Source: Impatiens glandulifera
Lineage: Eukaryota; Streptophyta; Magnoliopsida; Ericales; Balsaminaceae
Direction: 5' to 3'
NCBI RefSeq assembly: GCF_907164915.1
Contig: NC_061863.1
Span: 41,451,382-41,515,381, forward strand
DNA length: 64,000 bases
This document shows positions 45,060 to 57,329 of the stretch, piece after piece; the first letter of the stretch is position 1; each line of letters starts with the position of its first letter. The notes beneath the pieces are model-generated. The model did no database searches. It was given only the letters and a program-made list of their open reading frames with translations, and was not told the origin of the DNA. The translations under genes were made by a program, and so were the position numbers.

Positions 45060-46499
45060 TTAATTTGGTTTGTTTGATTTGTTTTGTTTGTATCCAACAC
45101 CAAATTTAGACTTAGGATGTCTTTTATATTTGCACATCTGATCTACGGCTTTTTGGAATCTTTCCCAAGCAGCCGTAATATACAGTGTTCGTTCATTTAC
45201 TTCAGTTACCGGTTGAACTGTCTCCTCATTCTCTAAGGATAGTTTAGACGGTTCATATACTGTGGTTTTGTATGGCTCACCAACGATACCACTTGACTCT
45301 ACGGTTTTATGTTCTACCGGAGTCGGTATATAGGCAGATATGTTTCTGAACTCAGCGACCATTTCGTTGAGTGCAAAAATCAGATATTCCTTAGTTAATT
45401 CATCAAAGGAGAAATCAAATACCTCTTCATCGTTTGCCATGAAGCATGTTACTCTCTCCTCATCATTTTCGTTATCGGAGTAACCCCATTCACTTCCACC
45501 GTCGGATGCGATGAGTGCCTTTTGTATTTCCTTCCCTTCATCGGTTTGCTGGTTGTCATTCCTTCGATAATCGTTTCTTTGGTTGTCATTTCTCCGGTAA
45601 TCGTTCCCTTGATAGTTGTTACCCTGATATCGGTTACCTTGATAATTGTTGCCTTGGTAGTTGCTTTCCGGTTTTCGATCGTCTCTTCTTGGTTTCTACA
45701 TTCTGACCTGAAATGTCTAAAACCATCACAGTTATAACATCTTTTATTTGATTTATCAACATAATTATAATTAAAATTGTTGTTAGATGGCGGTTGGTTC
45801 TTTTCATGAATCTCCCGAATTTCTGAGCTAGCATCGCCATCACATCTTCACTGATCTGGTCAGCATTTTTGACTGGAGCCGGAGCGGTTGATACTTGGAC
45901 CGCCGGTTCCACCGATGTAACCAGAGCTCTAGTTGCGATTGACGTAGATGTCTCATCTTCGATCCGAGACTTAATCTCGAACTCATAAGCTTTCAAATCT
46001 TCGAACACATCATGCAGTTTATCTGCCCGAGATTGCTTGACTCCCTCATCACCATGGTTTTGATATCTCATGTGCTCGGCAATGATCTTAACGCTTTAAT
46101 GATTACTTCCCGGTTGTCGTATCTTTTTCCGAGTGTTTGTATCTCGTTGACCACACTGGTGAACCGGTTGCTGAACTCTTTCATGTTTTCTCCTGGTTTC
46201 ATCTTGATGTTCTCATATTTTTGAGTAGCCACCAAGATTTTATTCTCTTTTGTTCTTTCGTTTCCTTCATGGATTTGAATGATCGTCTCCCAGGCTTCCT
46301 TTGCATTATCACAATCTGATATTTTTTTCAATGTGTTATCGTCTATAGCCTTGTAGATGTGTCTCATGCAATGATTGTCCAGGTTACTCCTTCTTCGATC
46401 TTCAGTTGTCCATGCGTCTATCTCCTTGTTGATCTTGATTGACCCTTCCTTCAAAACTCTGCTCATCTCATCATCCAGTGTAATCAGATGAAGGTACAT
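45060..46499 (-). pseudogene. Ty1/copia gag
   Basis: Frame 46499-46068 has the UBN2-type gag domain (CDNAKEAWETIIQIHEG, MKEFSNRFTSVVNEI). A shift leads to 46071-45634. A zinc knuckle CYNCDGFRHFRSEC (C-x2-C-x4-H-x4-C) lies near 45700-45745 in a shifted frame. A linker region (45440-45060, MANDEEVFDFSF) then leads towards protease. Gag forms the virus-like particle; this copy has frameshifts. Confidence 0.88.
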
Positions 46500-46600
46500 C
46501 TGTTTCTTCTAACTACTAAACACTTCACTGTTTAGCATTGGTGGCTTGTTGCTGTGGGTCATGCTTCTCATCTTCTTCGGTTGCTTGAGTGTTAAGAACC

Positions 46601-46614
46601 TGGCTCTGATACCA
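46601..46614 (-). other. Copia primer-binding site (tRNA-iMet)
   Basis: TGGTATCAGAGCCA on the minus strand, two bases inside the 5' LTR end, complementary to the initiator methionine tRNA 3' end, as in most copia elements. Confidence 0.92.
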
Positions 46615-46616
46615 CT

Positions 46617-47819
46617 TGTTAGGATCGGGGTCGCCCTTGGGGGACGGGGTGTTCCGGTTTCGGAAGGGTTGCCGATTACAACAACACAACACACAATTTG
46701 GTGATAGTCTGGTTAAAGACTACAACCGTTCTCAACACTACACAAACTGTCACAGACTCTTGAACCGGGTTCAAGGACGGAAATGTCTGTTTCAGTCTGA
46801 AGCAACACACACGACTTGGATGAAGTTTATGAGGATTCGGTTTAAGGAGTATGTATAGACCGATTTTGATTATAGGAGTAAGATTATATTTCGGATAGTA
46901 TTGGTTCGGTTTTAAAGTAAATAAGCAGGAAATAAGTAAAAGACACAAGACAAGATTTTTTATGGATGTTCGGAGCAAACCCTCCTACGTCACCCCTCCT
47001 CTCAGATTATGAGAAGGATCTCCACTAACTTTCAAAGTTACAACACTTACAATGCCGGTCGAGCCTAACTCGCTACTCACCGGTTACACCAAATCACTCT
47101 TGATGTAATGCAATAACACAATACAATAAAGCTTTCGGTAAATGAAACAATAGTTTTAGATCGCGCGTGAGATTTATTTCTCTCTCTTAAAATATTTCAG
47201 AACCATATTTAATGAAGTCGCTTCATCTTCCTTTTATAGTGAAAAAGATCCTAACGGTCATCTTCTTCTCTCACTGTCGGATTGGTCAGTTTGAAGCCAC
47301 GCCGGTTCAGAGATGTTGCGTGCACGTTTCAACTTCCTGACAGTTGGCAAGCATGCATATACCAGTAAGGTATGGATGACGTAGCCGGCTTGCAGTTTTG
47401 GACACGTGTCAGACATGCACCTTCCGACTGTCTAAGTCAGATCTTCGGATCAACAAATCATCATTGTTTTTATCGCATGCTTCTGATCCGGATCTTATCT
47501 TCTTACATTTTCCCAAGACACGTCTATTTCGTCATATTACGTCATCTTTGTAATTCCGAGTTTCCGGTTGACTCTTTCATAGTGTGGTCCGACTGGAGTA
47601 TGAACTTTTTCTTTGCTAGCCGGTCTGTTTAAAATGTTGAAGCCGGTTCCTCTTGATCATGACTTGACCATCTGGAGCCGGATTGCTTTGATGTATTCTT
47701 TGGCCGGTTTATGTAGTCTCCAGCCGGCTTATATGACTTGGTCTGTTCCTGCACATGAGAGTTAATAGTAGCTTAGTTTTCTGGCCGCTTAAAAATTAAT
47801 TACTTAATTTTTCTTATCA
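46617..47819 (-). mobile_element. Copia 5' LTR
   Basis: 1,203 bp, in element orientation TGATAAG...CCTAACA (TG...CA). Next to the PBS on its inner side and to GTTGT plus LINE sequence on its outer side (47820-47824). A TATA-like CACTATAAAAGG on the minus strand is near 47240. Confidence 0.92.
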
Positions 47820-47824
47820 GTTGT

Positions 47825-49950
47825 AACGAGCCTACCAATTCTGGGAATTTCTTCACTTGGTCTTCTACGAGAGGGAATGAGAAAATTAGAAGAAGTAAAA
47901 TTGACAAATGTCTGGTAAATGAGAACTGGATTAACCAATTTCCAAGAAGTCAACTTCATGTTCTGAATTTGGGTATATCTGATCACTGCCCGATTAAATT
48001 GTTTTGGGAAAAGGAAGAAAGGTTCAAAATGCCCTTTATAATTTTCAATTTCTGGATGGAAAACGACAAATCCAAGGGTATTCTCTAAAGCGTATAGTCT
48101 ACAGATGTCAGGGGATCCAACATGTATAGGGTTTCTAAGAAGCTTAAACTTTTGAAAAATCATCTCCAAAGCTTTGACAAGAAGAAGTTCAGCAATATCT
48201 CCAATAGAGTTCTGGCTGTTAGAGAAGAACTGGAAGAAGTTCAGAAAAGGTTATTAAGGGATGATAATGATGAACAACTCAATGAAACAGAAAGGGATGC
48301 GCTTGAAAATTTAGTAAGATGAGTCTTCTTGAAGAGAATTTTATTAGACAGAAATCAAGACAGAGCTGGCTCTCGTTGGGTGACAAAAACACATCTTTCT
48401 TCTACAGAAAATGCAAGGCTAGAAATATGAGAAACAGTGTATACAGGCTAAAGAATGATGATGGTGAATATGTTCAGGGTCAAAAGGGTGTACAAGATTT
48501 GGCTATCGATTTCTATAAGCAGCTTATGGGTACAAGAAAGCAGCATCAAAGTCACCTGAATACCTTGTATTAGATTATTGATAGGAAAATTTCTGCAGAA
48601 GATAGTCGCGAGTTGATAAGGGTGGTCACGAGGGTTGAGGTTAAAGAAACTCTGTTTAGTATTGATGAGAATAAAATCCCGGGTCTTGATGGGTTTAATG
48701 CATAGTTCTTCAAAGACAATTGGTCGGTTGTGGGTAAAGATGTTACTGATGGGGTTCTGGAGTTTTTCAAGAATAGGAAGATGTTAAAGCAATGGAATAC
48801 AACAATCTTAATCTTTATTCCCAAAACTGTGGTACCCGAGAAAGTACAAGATTTCAGACCAATTTCCTGCTGCAATGTGATTTATAAAATAATTTCTAAA
48901 CTCATTTCTAATCGATTTAAAAATGTCATAGGAAAAATTATAAATCTTAACCAATCTGCATTCATAATATTAGGGCTGCACTAACCAATCTCTCATAATA
49001 TTCTTCTCATGTAGAGCCTTTTAAAAAGCTACGGGAATAAGAAAATATCCCCGTGAGTGGCTTTCAAAATAGATATCAAGAAAACTTTCGACTCAATTAG
49101 ATGGGAAGCCATTCGAGACTTTCAAGTTGTATCTGTTTTTCCTATGATTTTTATTGATTAGATTATACAGTGCGTTTCATCATCCTAATTTGTTGTTAGC
49201 GTCAATGGAGTCCACAAAGGCTATTTTAAGGGTGAAAATGGGGTAAGGCAAGGGGACCCCCTCTTTTTTTACCTTTTTGTAGCTATCATGGCGATCTTTG
49301 AGAGCATCTTCGCGATGTTCCGAAAGAATCGTCCATACATCTTTCACCCATTCTGTGAGGTAGAGGAGGTAACCCATTTATGCTTTGTTGATGATTTGTT
49401 CATTTTAGCGCATGCATACATTGATTCTATTAAAAATATTAGGGCTGCACTAACGTTCTTTTTATGAGGTTACAGGTTTAACTATTAATGAAAGCAAAAG
49501 TGTGGTATTTTATGGAGGCGTGAATGACGAAATGAAGCATCAAGGAAGACAATTTTCCCGTAAGGTACTTAGATATTCCGTTAACCGCGAAGCAGATCGA
49601 GATCTCACACTACAATCCGCTAATTGAAAAGGTAAAAAATACGATATATGGCTGGGCAGCGAAAAAACTTTCTTATGCAGGGAGGATCGAACTTATCAAA
49701 ACCGTGGTCATGGGCATAATTGGCTACTGGGCGCAACAAATTGTCATTCCGAAGAAGGTAATGAAGGAGCTCGATACACTAATGAGGTACTTTATATGGG
49801 GCAGTAGCGGAAGAGGAGGAAAAAAAGTCAAATTGACCGCTCTCTGCAAACCGAAGGACGAGGGAGGCATCAGCTTGAAGAACTGTATCGAGTGGAACAA
49901 GGCTCTCACTTTCAAGCATTTGTGGGCTTTGGAGCGCAATCAGGAGTCCT
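47825..49950 (+). pseudogene. LINE ORF2: endonuclease C-terminus and reverse transcriptase
   Basis: Continues the endonuclease interrupted at 32473 (KIRRSKIDKCL, ISDHCPIKL), then the RT. Motifs in order: NTTILIFIPKTVVPEKVQDF and RPISCCNVIYKIISKLI; KIDIKKTFDSIRW; GVRQGDPLFFYLFV; HLCFVDDLFIL (the F/YxDD box, here FVDD, 49375-49410); and LSYAGRIELIKTVV...YFIWGSS...CKPKDEGGISLKN. Stops and shifts are frequent. A 20-bp foreign filler sits at 48966-48985, where the QSAFIPGR motif should be. The RT ends abruptly at 49950 where repeat B starts, so the 3' end and poly(A) tail are missing. Confidence 0.9.
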
Positions 49951-50640
49951 AGGTCTATGAGTCTCGGTCCTAGGCTAGAACTCTTGGTCCTAGGGTTTGG
50001 ATGTCTCGGACCAAATGATAGAAGTCTCAGGTCTAGGAGTCTCGGTCCTAGGGTTTGGGAGTTTCAGTCCCAATGTTAAAATTCTCGGTCCTAGGTCTAG
50101 GAGTCTCGGTCATAGGGTTATAACTCTCGGTACTTGTGTTTAAGAGTCTAAGTCCCAATATAATAATTCATTGTACTAGGTTTAGGCATCTCAGTCCTAG
50201 GATTAAAACTCTCGATCCTAGGGTTTAGGAGTCTCGATCTCAATGTTAGAACTCTCGGTCTTAGGATTTAGGATTTTCAGTCTCAATATTAGAACTTTCG
50301 ATCCTAGGTCTAGGAGTCTCGGTCTTAAGGTTAAAACTCTCAGTCCTAGGGTTTGGGAGTCTCGGTCCTAGTGTTAGAACTCTCGCTCTTAGGTCTAGGA
50401 GTCTCTTTCATAGGGTTAGAACTCTCGGTCCCAAGGATTGGGATTCTCGGTCCCAATGTTTGAACTCTCGGTTCTAGGTCTCGGTCCTAACTCAAGAACA
50501 TCGGTCATAGGTATCGATCCTATCTCAAGAATATTAGTCCTAGGTCTCGGTCCTATCTTAAGAACATCAGTTCTAGGTCTTAGTTCGGACTGAGAATCCT
50601 CGATCGGATCTCTCGGTCCTAGGATAACAAGCCTCGATCT
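49951..50640 (-). repeat. TCTCGGTCCTAGG minisatellite of repeat B
   Basis: Roughly 25 or more degenerate units such as GGAGTCTCGGTCCTAGGG and TAGAACTCTCGGTCCTAGG. Confidence 0.9.
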
Positions 50641-52140
50641 TCAAGAACACAAGGATCCAGTTTTTAAAATTCATTTTTTTAGCTCTAATTTTTTGTTGTA
50701 AAGTTTGGGTAGCTTCACAAAGTTCTCATGAACATGTTGATCATCATCTCAAGGTATCAATCGACTTAGATGATGATCAATTTGTTCAAAACAGTTTGTG
50801 ATAAAAAATCGGATTTTTGATTTTAAAGTTGTTTTAAAGTGTAAGGCACTATCCAATAACTTCCTTATACACATATACTTGATTGGTACCAAAACAAGAA
50901 CATTGGTTGTTCGTTTTGACCAAATCAAGAACTAAAATATTTCATTTATTTTTATTTTTTTATATTTTGATCAAACATGATCGGGATGGATCAAACATGA
51001 TCCAAATAGTTGTCCAACATCATTATAATCATGTTGGGAAGCTTTCTAGGATGTGATTTAACATAATTAACCCAAGAACAACAAACCCGATTTTTTATTA
51101 TTTTGAAAATTCAAATTTGGGTTTTTATTATTTAGATCGGTTCTATCATATCCAGATAGTTTCTAAATTATCTAATGATGCATTTTTAATCATAAAACAC
51201 CATAAACAACAAACATACAAGATTATGCAATTTGAAATATAAAAATTTCAAATTCAAACTGTAAATATGAATTAAAGGGTGATTGGAACCTTATCAAAGA
51301 TTTGAAAACACTCATTGATCCTTAGGGAAGCTTTCTGGATGTATAGATCCAAGCTTTAAGGCTTCAAATAGAATTTTGAAAAATCCAAATGCTTCGAGCC
51401 TTAATGGCAGATTTAAATCGCGCTTTTAGGGTGGAGATTGAATTCTCTGGTTTGGGAATGACATAGGGGGTCTATGTATAGATGTCCTAAGTCGGTGGAG
51501 GCTTATAGTGGCCTGAATCAGCCAAAAGGCATTAATGTATTTTGATAGGGAGAAATGATCACCATCATAGGGTGATCATTTCAGGCTTTAAATGAGCCGA
51601 AATGGTGGACTAACGGCTGAGTTTCAAGTTGGAGAAATCAACCATGGATCTTCATCCTTATCCTCGCGGCGTCGCGATGAAGAAGAATGTGGACGCGGAT
51701 CTCTCTGATGCGTTGAATGCGATTCCAGCGTCCATCTAATAAAATCCTGCTGCATCGTTTCCTTCTGTTTTCAGCTTCACCCAATTACATATTTATTTTT
51801 ATTTTAAGACCTTAAGGGTTTATTTGACATTGATTTTTCATTCATCCTTTTAGCTTAAATTTTGATCTTTTTAAATACACGAAATATTAAAATAAATATG
51901 ACAAATATTTTATCATTTTTTTAATATATTTTTAGAGTTAAAATAAATAATTATTTTAAATGAAATGGATACAACAATTTATTTTAAATTATTTATTTTT
52001 GTCCCTTTAATTTTTCAATAATTATTTTAGGATAAACTGGGTAAACATTTATCGCAAATAATGATTTTGGTTTTGGCCTTAACCCTTAATTAATTTGATT
52101 TATTAATACAATAATTAATCCTAATTAATTGTTTTTTGTG
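49951..52140 (-). repeat. Dispersed repeat 'B' (inverted copy of A)
   Basis: On the minus strand it matches repeat A block by block (see that entry), at roughly 70% by eye. Its GGTCCTAGG minisatellite faces the LINE at 49951-50640. With A it forms an inverted pair around 26.7-49.95 kb. No coding frame. Confidence 0.7.
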
Positions 52141-52154
52141 TTACTATTATTTAT

Positions 52155-53340
52155 ATTGTGGTATTGCTTTTTAACCACTACAATAAATTAAGACATTAAG
52201 ATCAATAATAGCCTATTGAAGTTTCAAATTTGAAGATCAAATAAAAAGTTTATTTCAAATGGTTATATACATTAATGAAAATTATTTTTATTTATTTATT
52301 TGAAGTGAAATTTCAATATCATATATAATTAAGTATTATTTGTGAAATATATTAAATTAATTTTCCAAAATCTTGATAATTTATTTACAAATAAACTTAG
52401 AAGATCTAATTTAGAAATCAAAATTCTACAGTGATTAACATAGGCATATAAGTTATAGTTTACACAGGCATATAAGTAATCTTATATTTAATGGTTACTG
52501 GCCACAAAGTGTGTCTCAGAACTATTTTAATTTATTTGGAAATGAGTATGAATGAGTCAATATACAATAATCTGAGGTGTTAAAATTTATTTACAAAATA
52601 TATATCTGTATACAAAATTATAAGAGATATTTAACACAAGTGTTTTAATGGTTAGATTTCATCATTTCAAACTTTAGATTTATGTTCGATTTTAATTGGG
52701 TATACACTCATTTTTACCTATTCTAAAAATTAATTTTAAATCCCGAAATTCAAATCTTTATTTTCCAAATTACTTTTTAGTTGGGTCATTAGTAAATAAT
52801 TTTAGTTGGGTATACATACACTCATTACACGATATTATGTTTAGAATGAATTTGCGCTGGGTATTAATTGAACATTTAAAATTAAATAGTCGGCCATGCT
52901 TTAAAAAAAACTAAATTGGGTTAGAATAATTAAATAAAATATATTTGTTTTGCAGGTGTAAAAAAGAAAAGTTAATGCTATGTCTTTAAGCTTGAATTTC
53001 AGTTTATAGTTCACATTTTCAAAATTGTATAACTTTGCAAATTTCAATCCAAATAAAAAACTTTTGACGCCATTTATTCATTTAGCAACAACGATAATTT
53101 ATTCCAAATGTTTAACAAGTTTCACCACCACTAAAAGACGAAATTTCTCCCTTTGAGCCGACATGAGATCTTTGGATCGAGCCCATCAAGCAACAAGTTC
53201 TACGTTTGGTTAATGATTAAGTGTGCGTGCGTACTATATGCTTAACTAGTGTGGATTAGTCGTACTCCAAAGAAGAAAGGAAAACCAACGTTCTAAAAAA
53301 AAGACGAATTTCCCCTTAAAAGTTGAAAAACAAAAAGGAA
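52155..53340 (+). repeat. Dispersed repeat 'b' (right copy)
   Basis: Collinear with 14636-15720, the downstream flank of the defensin-like gene. No defensin exon remains on its left, where repeat B abuts. Confidence 0.75.
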
Positions 53341-53399
53341 ACAACTCACCTTAACGTGCACCTGATAAGTTTGATTTTTATGACAAAATTATAGTGAAC

Positions 53400-54345
53400 A
53401 TGAAACATATATCACCTTAACCTGTTGACATCGCAATCAAGGTCCTTGTGTTGGCACTTTTCGTAGAAGTCCCACAACCGAGAACCTTATAAAACATTAC
53501 ATCAATGTTACAACTACATAGCGTAGAATTATTGGCATCCTTATAAAAGAATAAGAAAAGTGTACATTATATAAATTACTAAACATCAATACTTTAAATT
53601 ATAATTTTAAAATATATCTTTACAATTTAAAATTAATAATCAAGATCACGTGTTAAAAAAAATATTTAATAATTATTCAATTCAATTAATAAATATTATA
53701 TAGTAAAAATAATAATAAATAGAAAAACAAATAACATAATTAAATAATTATAGTAAAATGGACAAAAACATATGTATAAATAAATTAAAATTATACTATA
53801 TTGTTGGAGGAGATAAATATGTCAAATATTTACAATACATAAATTTTTATCCAAAATTAGATACATTTATAATACTAACTTTCTGATCTTCTAATTAAAT
53901 ATTTAAAATTAACACGCAAAAATGTAAAAAATGATAGCAAAATAAATATAAAAATGATAGTCACATCAAATTTACTTGTTTTATAGATAAGTTAATAATA
54001 TCGAAACTTAAAATTGGTAAGCATTTATTTTAATCATTGTGAATGATATGTTTATCTTTTTTTCTTAAAACCTTTTAATTGACATTTTCCAATTATTCTA
54101 CAAATTTGTCAAACAAATAAAATAGGATTCCATCTTATGTATCACATCCTTAATAAGTCTATTATTAACCGTATTCGAATCATATTTTTTTCATCCTTTA
54201 TTTTATCATATTTTATCCTAAAAAAATTATTATTAACACCACCCATACCACCCTCAAATTCACACCGCCATTTCCTCAATCCCTCAAATTCTACCTACAT
54301 AAACTACCATTATCATTTTAATCTTTATAATACACAATCTAACAC
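53400..54345 (+). repeat. Dispersed repeat 'a' (right copy)
   Basis: Related to 11575-12065, the upstream flank of the defensin-like gene. The order here is b then a, as expected at the joint of two tandem units a-gene-b. No gene inside. Confidence 0.65.
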
Positions 54346-54800
54346 GAATTATAATCTCGATTTATAAATGGTAAATATTTAACCATTTTGACAACATGTG
54401 ATTATTACCTTCAGTTTATAATTTTTTTATTCATATTTATATTTAATCATGTTAATGAATTTTTTTTTTTAAAAATTGAATGAATAATATAAAATAAATA
54501 ATATAAATAATGGATCTGTAAATAATGTATAAAAAATATTATATTTTAATAAATTATTTGAAAATTTAATTACAGAATAAATTAAAATATTTTAAATATA
54601 ATATTTAATCATATATTATAAAATAATTAATACAAATAGAATGGGAGTTAAAAACTAATACAATCCACATAAAAAAATATTTAAAGATTAATTTAATAAA
54701 TATGGAGATTAGCATATTTCAATATAAAATAGAAATAAATAATTAAATAAATTAATGAATTTTTATTTAATTATATAATCTGAATTAATATGTTAAACTA
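54346..54800. other. AT-rich DNA
   Basis: No feature seen. Confidence 0.5.
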
Positions 54801-54805
54801 CTTAT

Positions 54806-54950
54806 CTGTTAGACTGCACGTCTAATTACGTATATGTTAGACTAACGTCTAACTACGTATCCGTTAGACTGCACGTCTAACTACGTATCCGTTAGACTGC
54901 ACGTCTAACTACGTATCCGTTAGACTGCACGTCTAACTCAATGCGTCTAC
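54806..54950. repeat. 28-bp minisatellite of palindromic units
   Basis: About five copies of a unit whose core GTTAGACTGCACGTCTAAC is a hairpin (7-bp arms, 5-nt loop), joined by TACGTATCC. Related GTTAGAC/GTCTAAC words form the array at 57985-58380, so this probably belongs to the 5' LTR of the second copia. Confidence 0.9.
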
Positions 54951-55130
54951 TAGCTAGTAAGTCTAATGAACCTCATTCAGACTAAGTCTAATTTAGCATG
55001 TTTTTAATGCACCTGCACAAAAAATAATTAGTCGACTTAGTTTAAGTTTTACACAAACTCATTATCAAAATTACGATAGTAAAAATGATTTGACCCTTAG
55101 TCAAAATAACTTGACCCAACACATTGGATG

Positions 55131-56548
55131 AAAACTTGACATTTAGTGACATGTCAAGTGAAGATTGCTCCATTGTTTTAAACATTTGAAAATGTTTGAA
55201 ATAATTTTTCTTTCCAACGGTCAAGTGTGTTAAATGGGCCTTTGGGCCCTAGAGTTTCATAGCTTTACCTATAAATACCCCTCTTAACACCCTAGCAAAT
55301 GACTTCTTCTTCTCTCTTTGATCCCTCTTTTCACACTCACGTGCCCCTAGGCTGCCCAATTTTTTCCACAACCGAAACCCTAATCAAATACCAACCATTC
55401 TTGGGTTGTGTCACAAGTTTTGCTTGGGAAATTTTGGTTTTGATTCCAAAAGTAGCCCCATTGTAAGCCCCTTTTGCACATACTTTATAATTTCAATTTC
55501 AATTTTATTTTTTTATCATTGTCCTTGCATACGAATTTAATGCATGCTTTTCTTTTTTTAAGTTCACTATTTTGATATGTGTGTATAACTTTCTTGTATT
55601 TGTATATATGTAGCCTAGATAAATAATATATATATATATATAATAACACATAACTAAATATGTATGTAAATAAAAGGTCATTGACCCAAAAAATTTTAAA
55701 ACCAAAATTGACCATTTAAAAAGTCTAAAAAAAAAATCTGTTTTGTTTTGATTTATTTTTTTGTATGATATTAGATCTAAGATTTACTTATATATTAGTA
55801 ATAATCTAATTAGGTTTAAAAGAGAGGAAAAAGAGAAGGTATAAAAAAATGGTTTAATTCATCATTTGCATGACATTAGAATTAGGATGCATAGCTTTCT
55901 GGAAAATTTTCATGAATTAGGATGCATAGCTTTCTGGAAAATTTTCATACAATTTGGGATCCATTTGGATCACAAAATATTTTGTTAGATTAGGGTTAGG
56001 TGAAAAAATCTGTTAATTTCCACCTAACCCCAATCTAAAAAAATAAAGTAGCAGACCTACTATTCTACCGATTTCCACCTTACCCTAATCTAAAAAAATA
56101 TTTGTCCATCCAAATAGATCCCAAATTGCTTGAAAAAAATTCTAGAAAGCTTTGCATCCTAATTCTAATGTCATGCTACTTTAAAGTATGTGCAAAAGGG
56201 GCTTACAATGGGGCTGCTCTTTTGCTTTTGGAATCAAAACCAAAATTTTCCAAGAAAAACTTGTGACACAACCCAAGAATGGTTGGTGCTTGCTTATGGT
56301 TTCGGTTGTGGAAAAAATTGGGCAGCCTAGGGGCACGTGAATGTGAAAAGAGGGATCAAAGAGAGAAGAAGAAGTCCTTTGCTAGGGGTGTTAAGAGAGG
56401 GTATTTATAGGCAAAGCTATGAAACCCTAGGACCAAAAGGCTCATCTAACACATTTAACCATTAGAAAGAAAAACTATTTTAAACATTTACAAATGTTTA
56501 AAATAATGGAGCAATCTCCACTTGACATGTCACTAAATTTTTGAAAAA
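55131..56548. mobile_element. Palindromic (foldback) insertion with convergent TATA boxes
   Basis: 55131-55497 pairs with 56180-56548, for example AGTGACATGTCAAGTG, GATTGCTCCATT, TCATAGCTTT, CCTAGGCTGCCCAATTTTTT and GTAAGCCCCTTTTGCACATA. 55865-56010 pairs with 56030-56178 (GACATTAGAATTAGGATGCA, TTTGGGATC, TTAGATTAGGGT). The left arm carries about 370 bp extra, with a (TA)n run, at 55498-55864. CTATAAATACCC occurs at about 55269 (+) and its mirror near 56400 (-), pointing towards each other. No coding frame. Confidence 0.82.
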
Positions 56549-56613
56549 AAATATAGGCGGATATCCGATCCGAAATACCAGATCGAATCAGATCGGTAGG
56601 TTTATCCACCCCT
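56549..56613 (-). mobile_element. hAT-like terminal fragment
   Basis: Minus strand from 56613: TAGGGGTGGATAAACCTACC, then CGGATCGGATATCCGCC. This is similar in type to the TAGGGGTG end at the start of the window. It may be the edge of the palindromic insertion. Confidence 0.35.
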
Positions 56614-56890
56614 AACTGGCAGTAGAGCTCTCAAGACAGTTGGCAGCAGAGCTCATCAAATGAATGAATGCCACGTACGCGGATATCTCTCAATTACATT
56701 TCCAGTACAAGACAAGATTAAAGGATATTCGGCGCACTAACTATTCGGTACGGCCACAATCCAAATTCTCAGAGTCTGTTGTACTCTCGTACTATAGGAG
56801 GTCGTTCAACGGACACATGCCACGTGTCTACAAATAATATTCGACCGTTGGTGCACTTCAACGATATAAGAGAAGTTTTCAGACTCTTAT
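56614..56890 (+). repeat. 5' LTR part of a second copia element
   Basis: Matches 58385-58628: GAGCTCTCAAGA, AGCTCATC(A/G)AATGAATGAAT, GGATATCTCTCAATTACATT, AGAGTCTGTTGTACTCTCGT, CATGCCACGTGTC and TTGGTGCACTTCAACGATA. Confidence 0.75.
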
Positions 56891-57329
56891 ATTGAAATGA
56901 GACTGAAATATGAAACTGATAACTCTCCTTCCTCTCAAACTTTTGAACCAAAAGTTTTTGAAAACAAGATGACTGAGCTTTCATCTGAGAATGAGAAACT
57001 CAAAAGAAAAGGTTCAAACACTGTTTTATAAAAACCAACGGTTGACATATGTGGTCAGTTCCTAGACGAGGTCTAAAGATACAGTCAGATAACAAATAAG
57101 TGTGTTGAGGCCTGCCGGATGCAAATCTAATTTAGGATTTGACAATGCTATCCCAGACCAGTCATCTAAGAAGTTAAACTCAGTGTAAGACAAGTTTAAA
57201 GCTATAAGCTTTGTTAGGGGTAGTTTAACTAATAAAGGAACTGATCTAAGTTGTGGTGATTTAAATTTAAAGGATGAGATGATTCATATAAAGCCAACTT
57301 CAAACTGGCTGAATCCTTAGAGCAAGGTA

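Noticed and set aside
49951..50640. Telomere-like repeats
   Set aside because: Units contain GGTCCTAGG, not the plant TTTAGGG motif.
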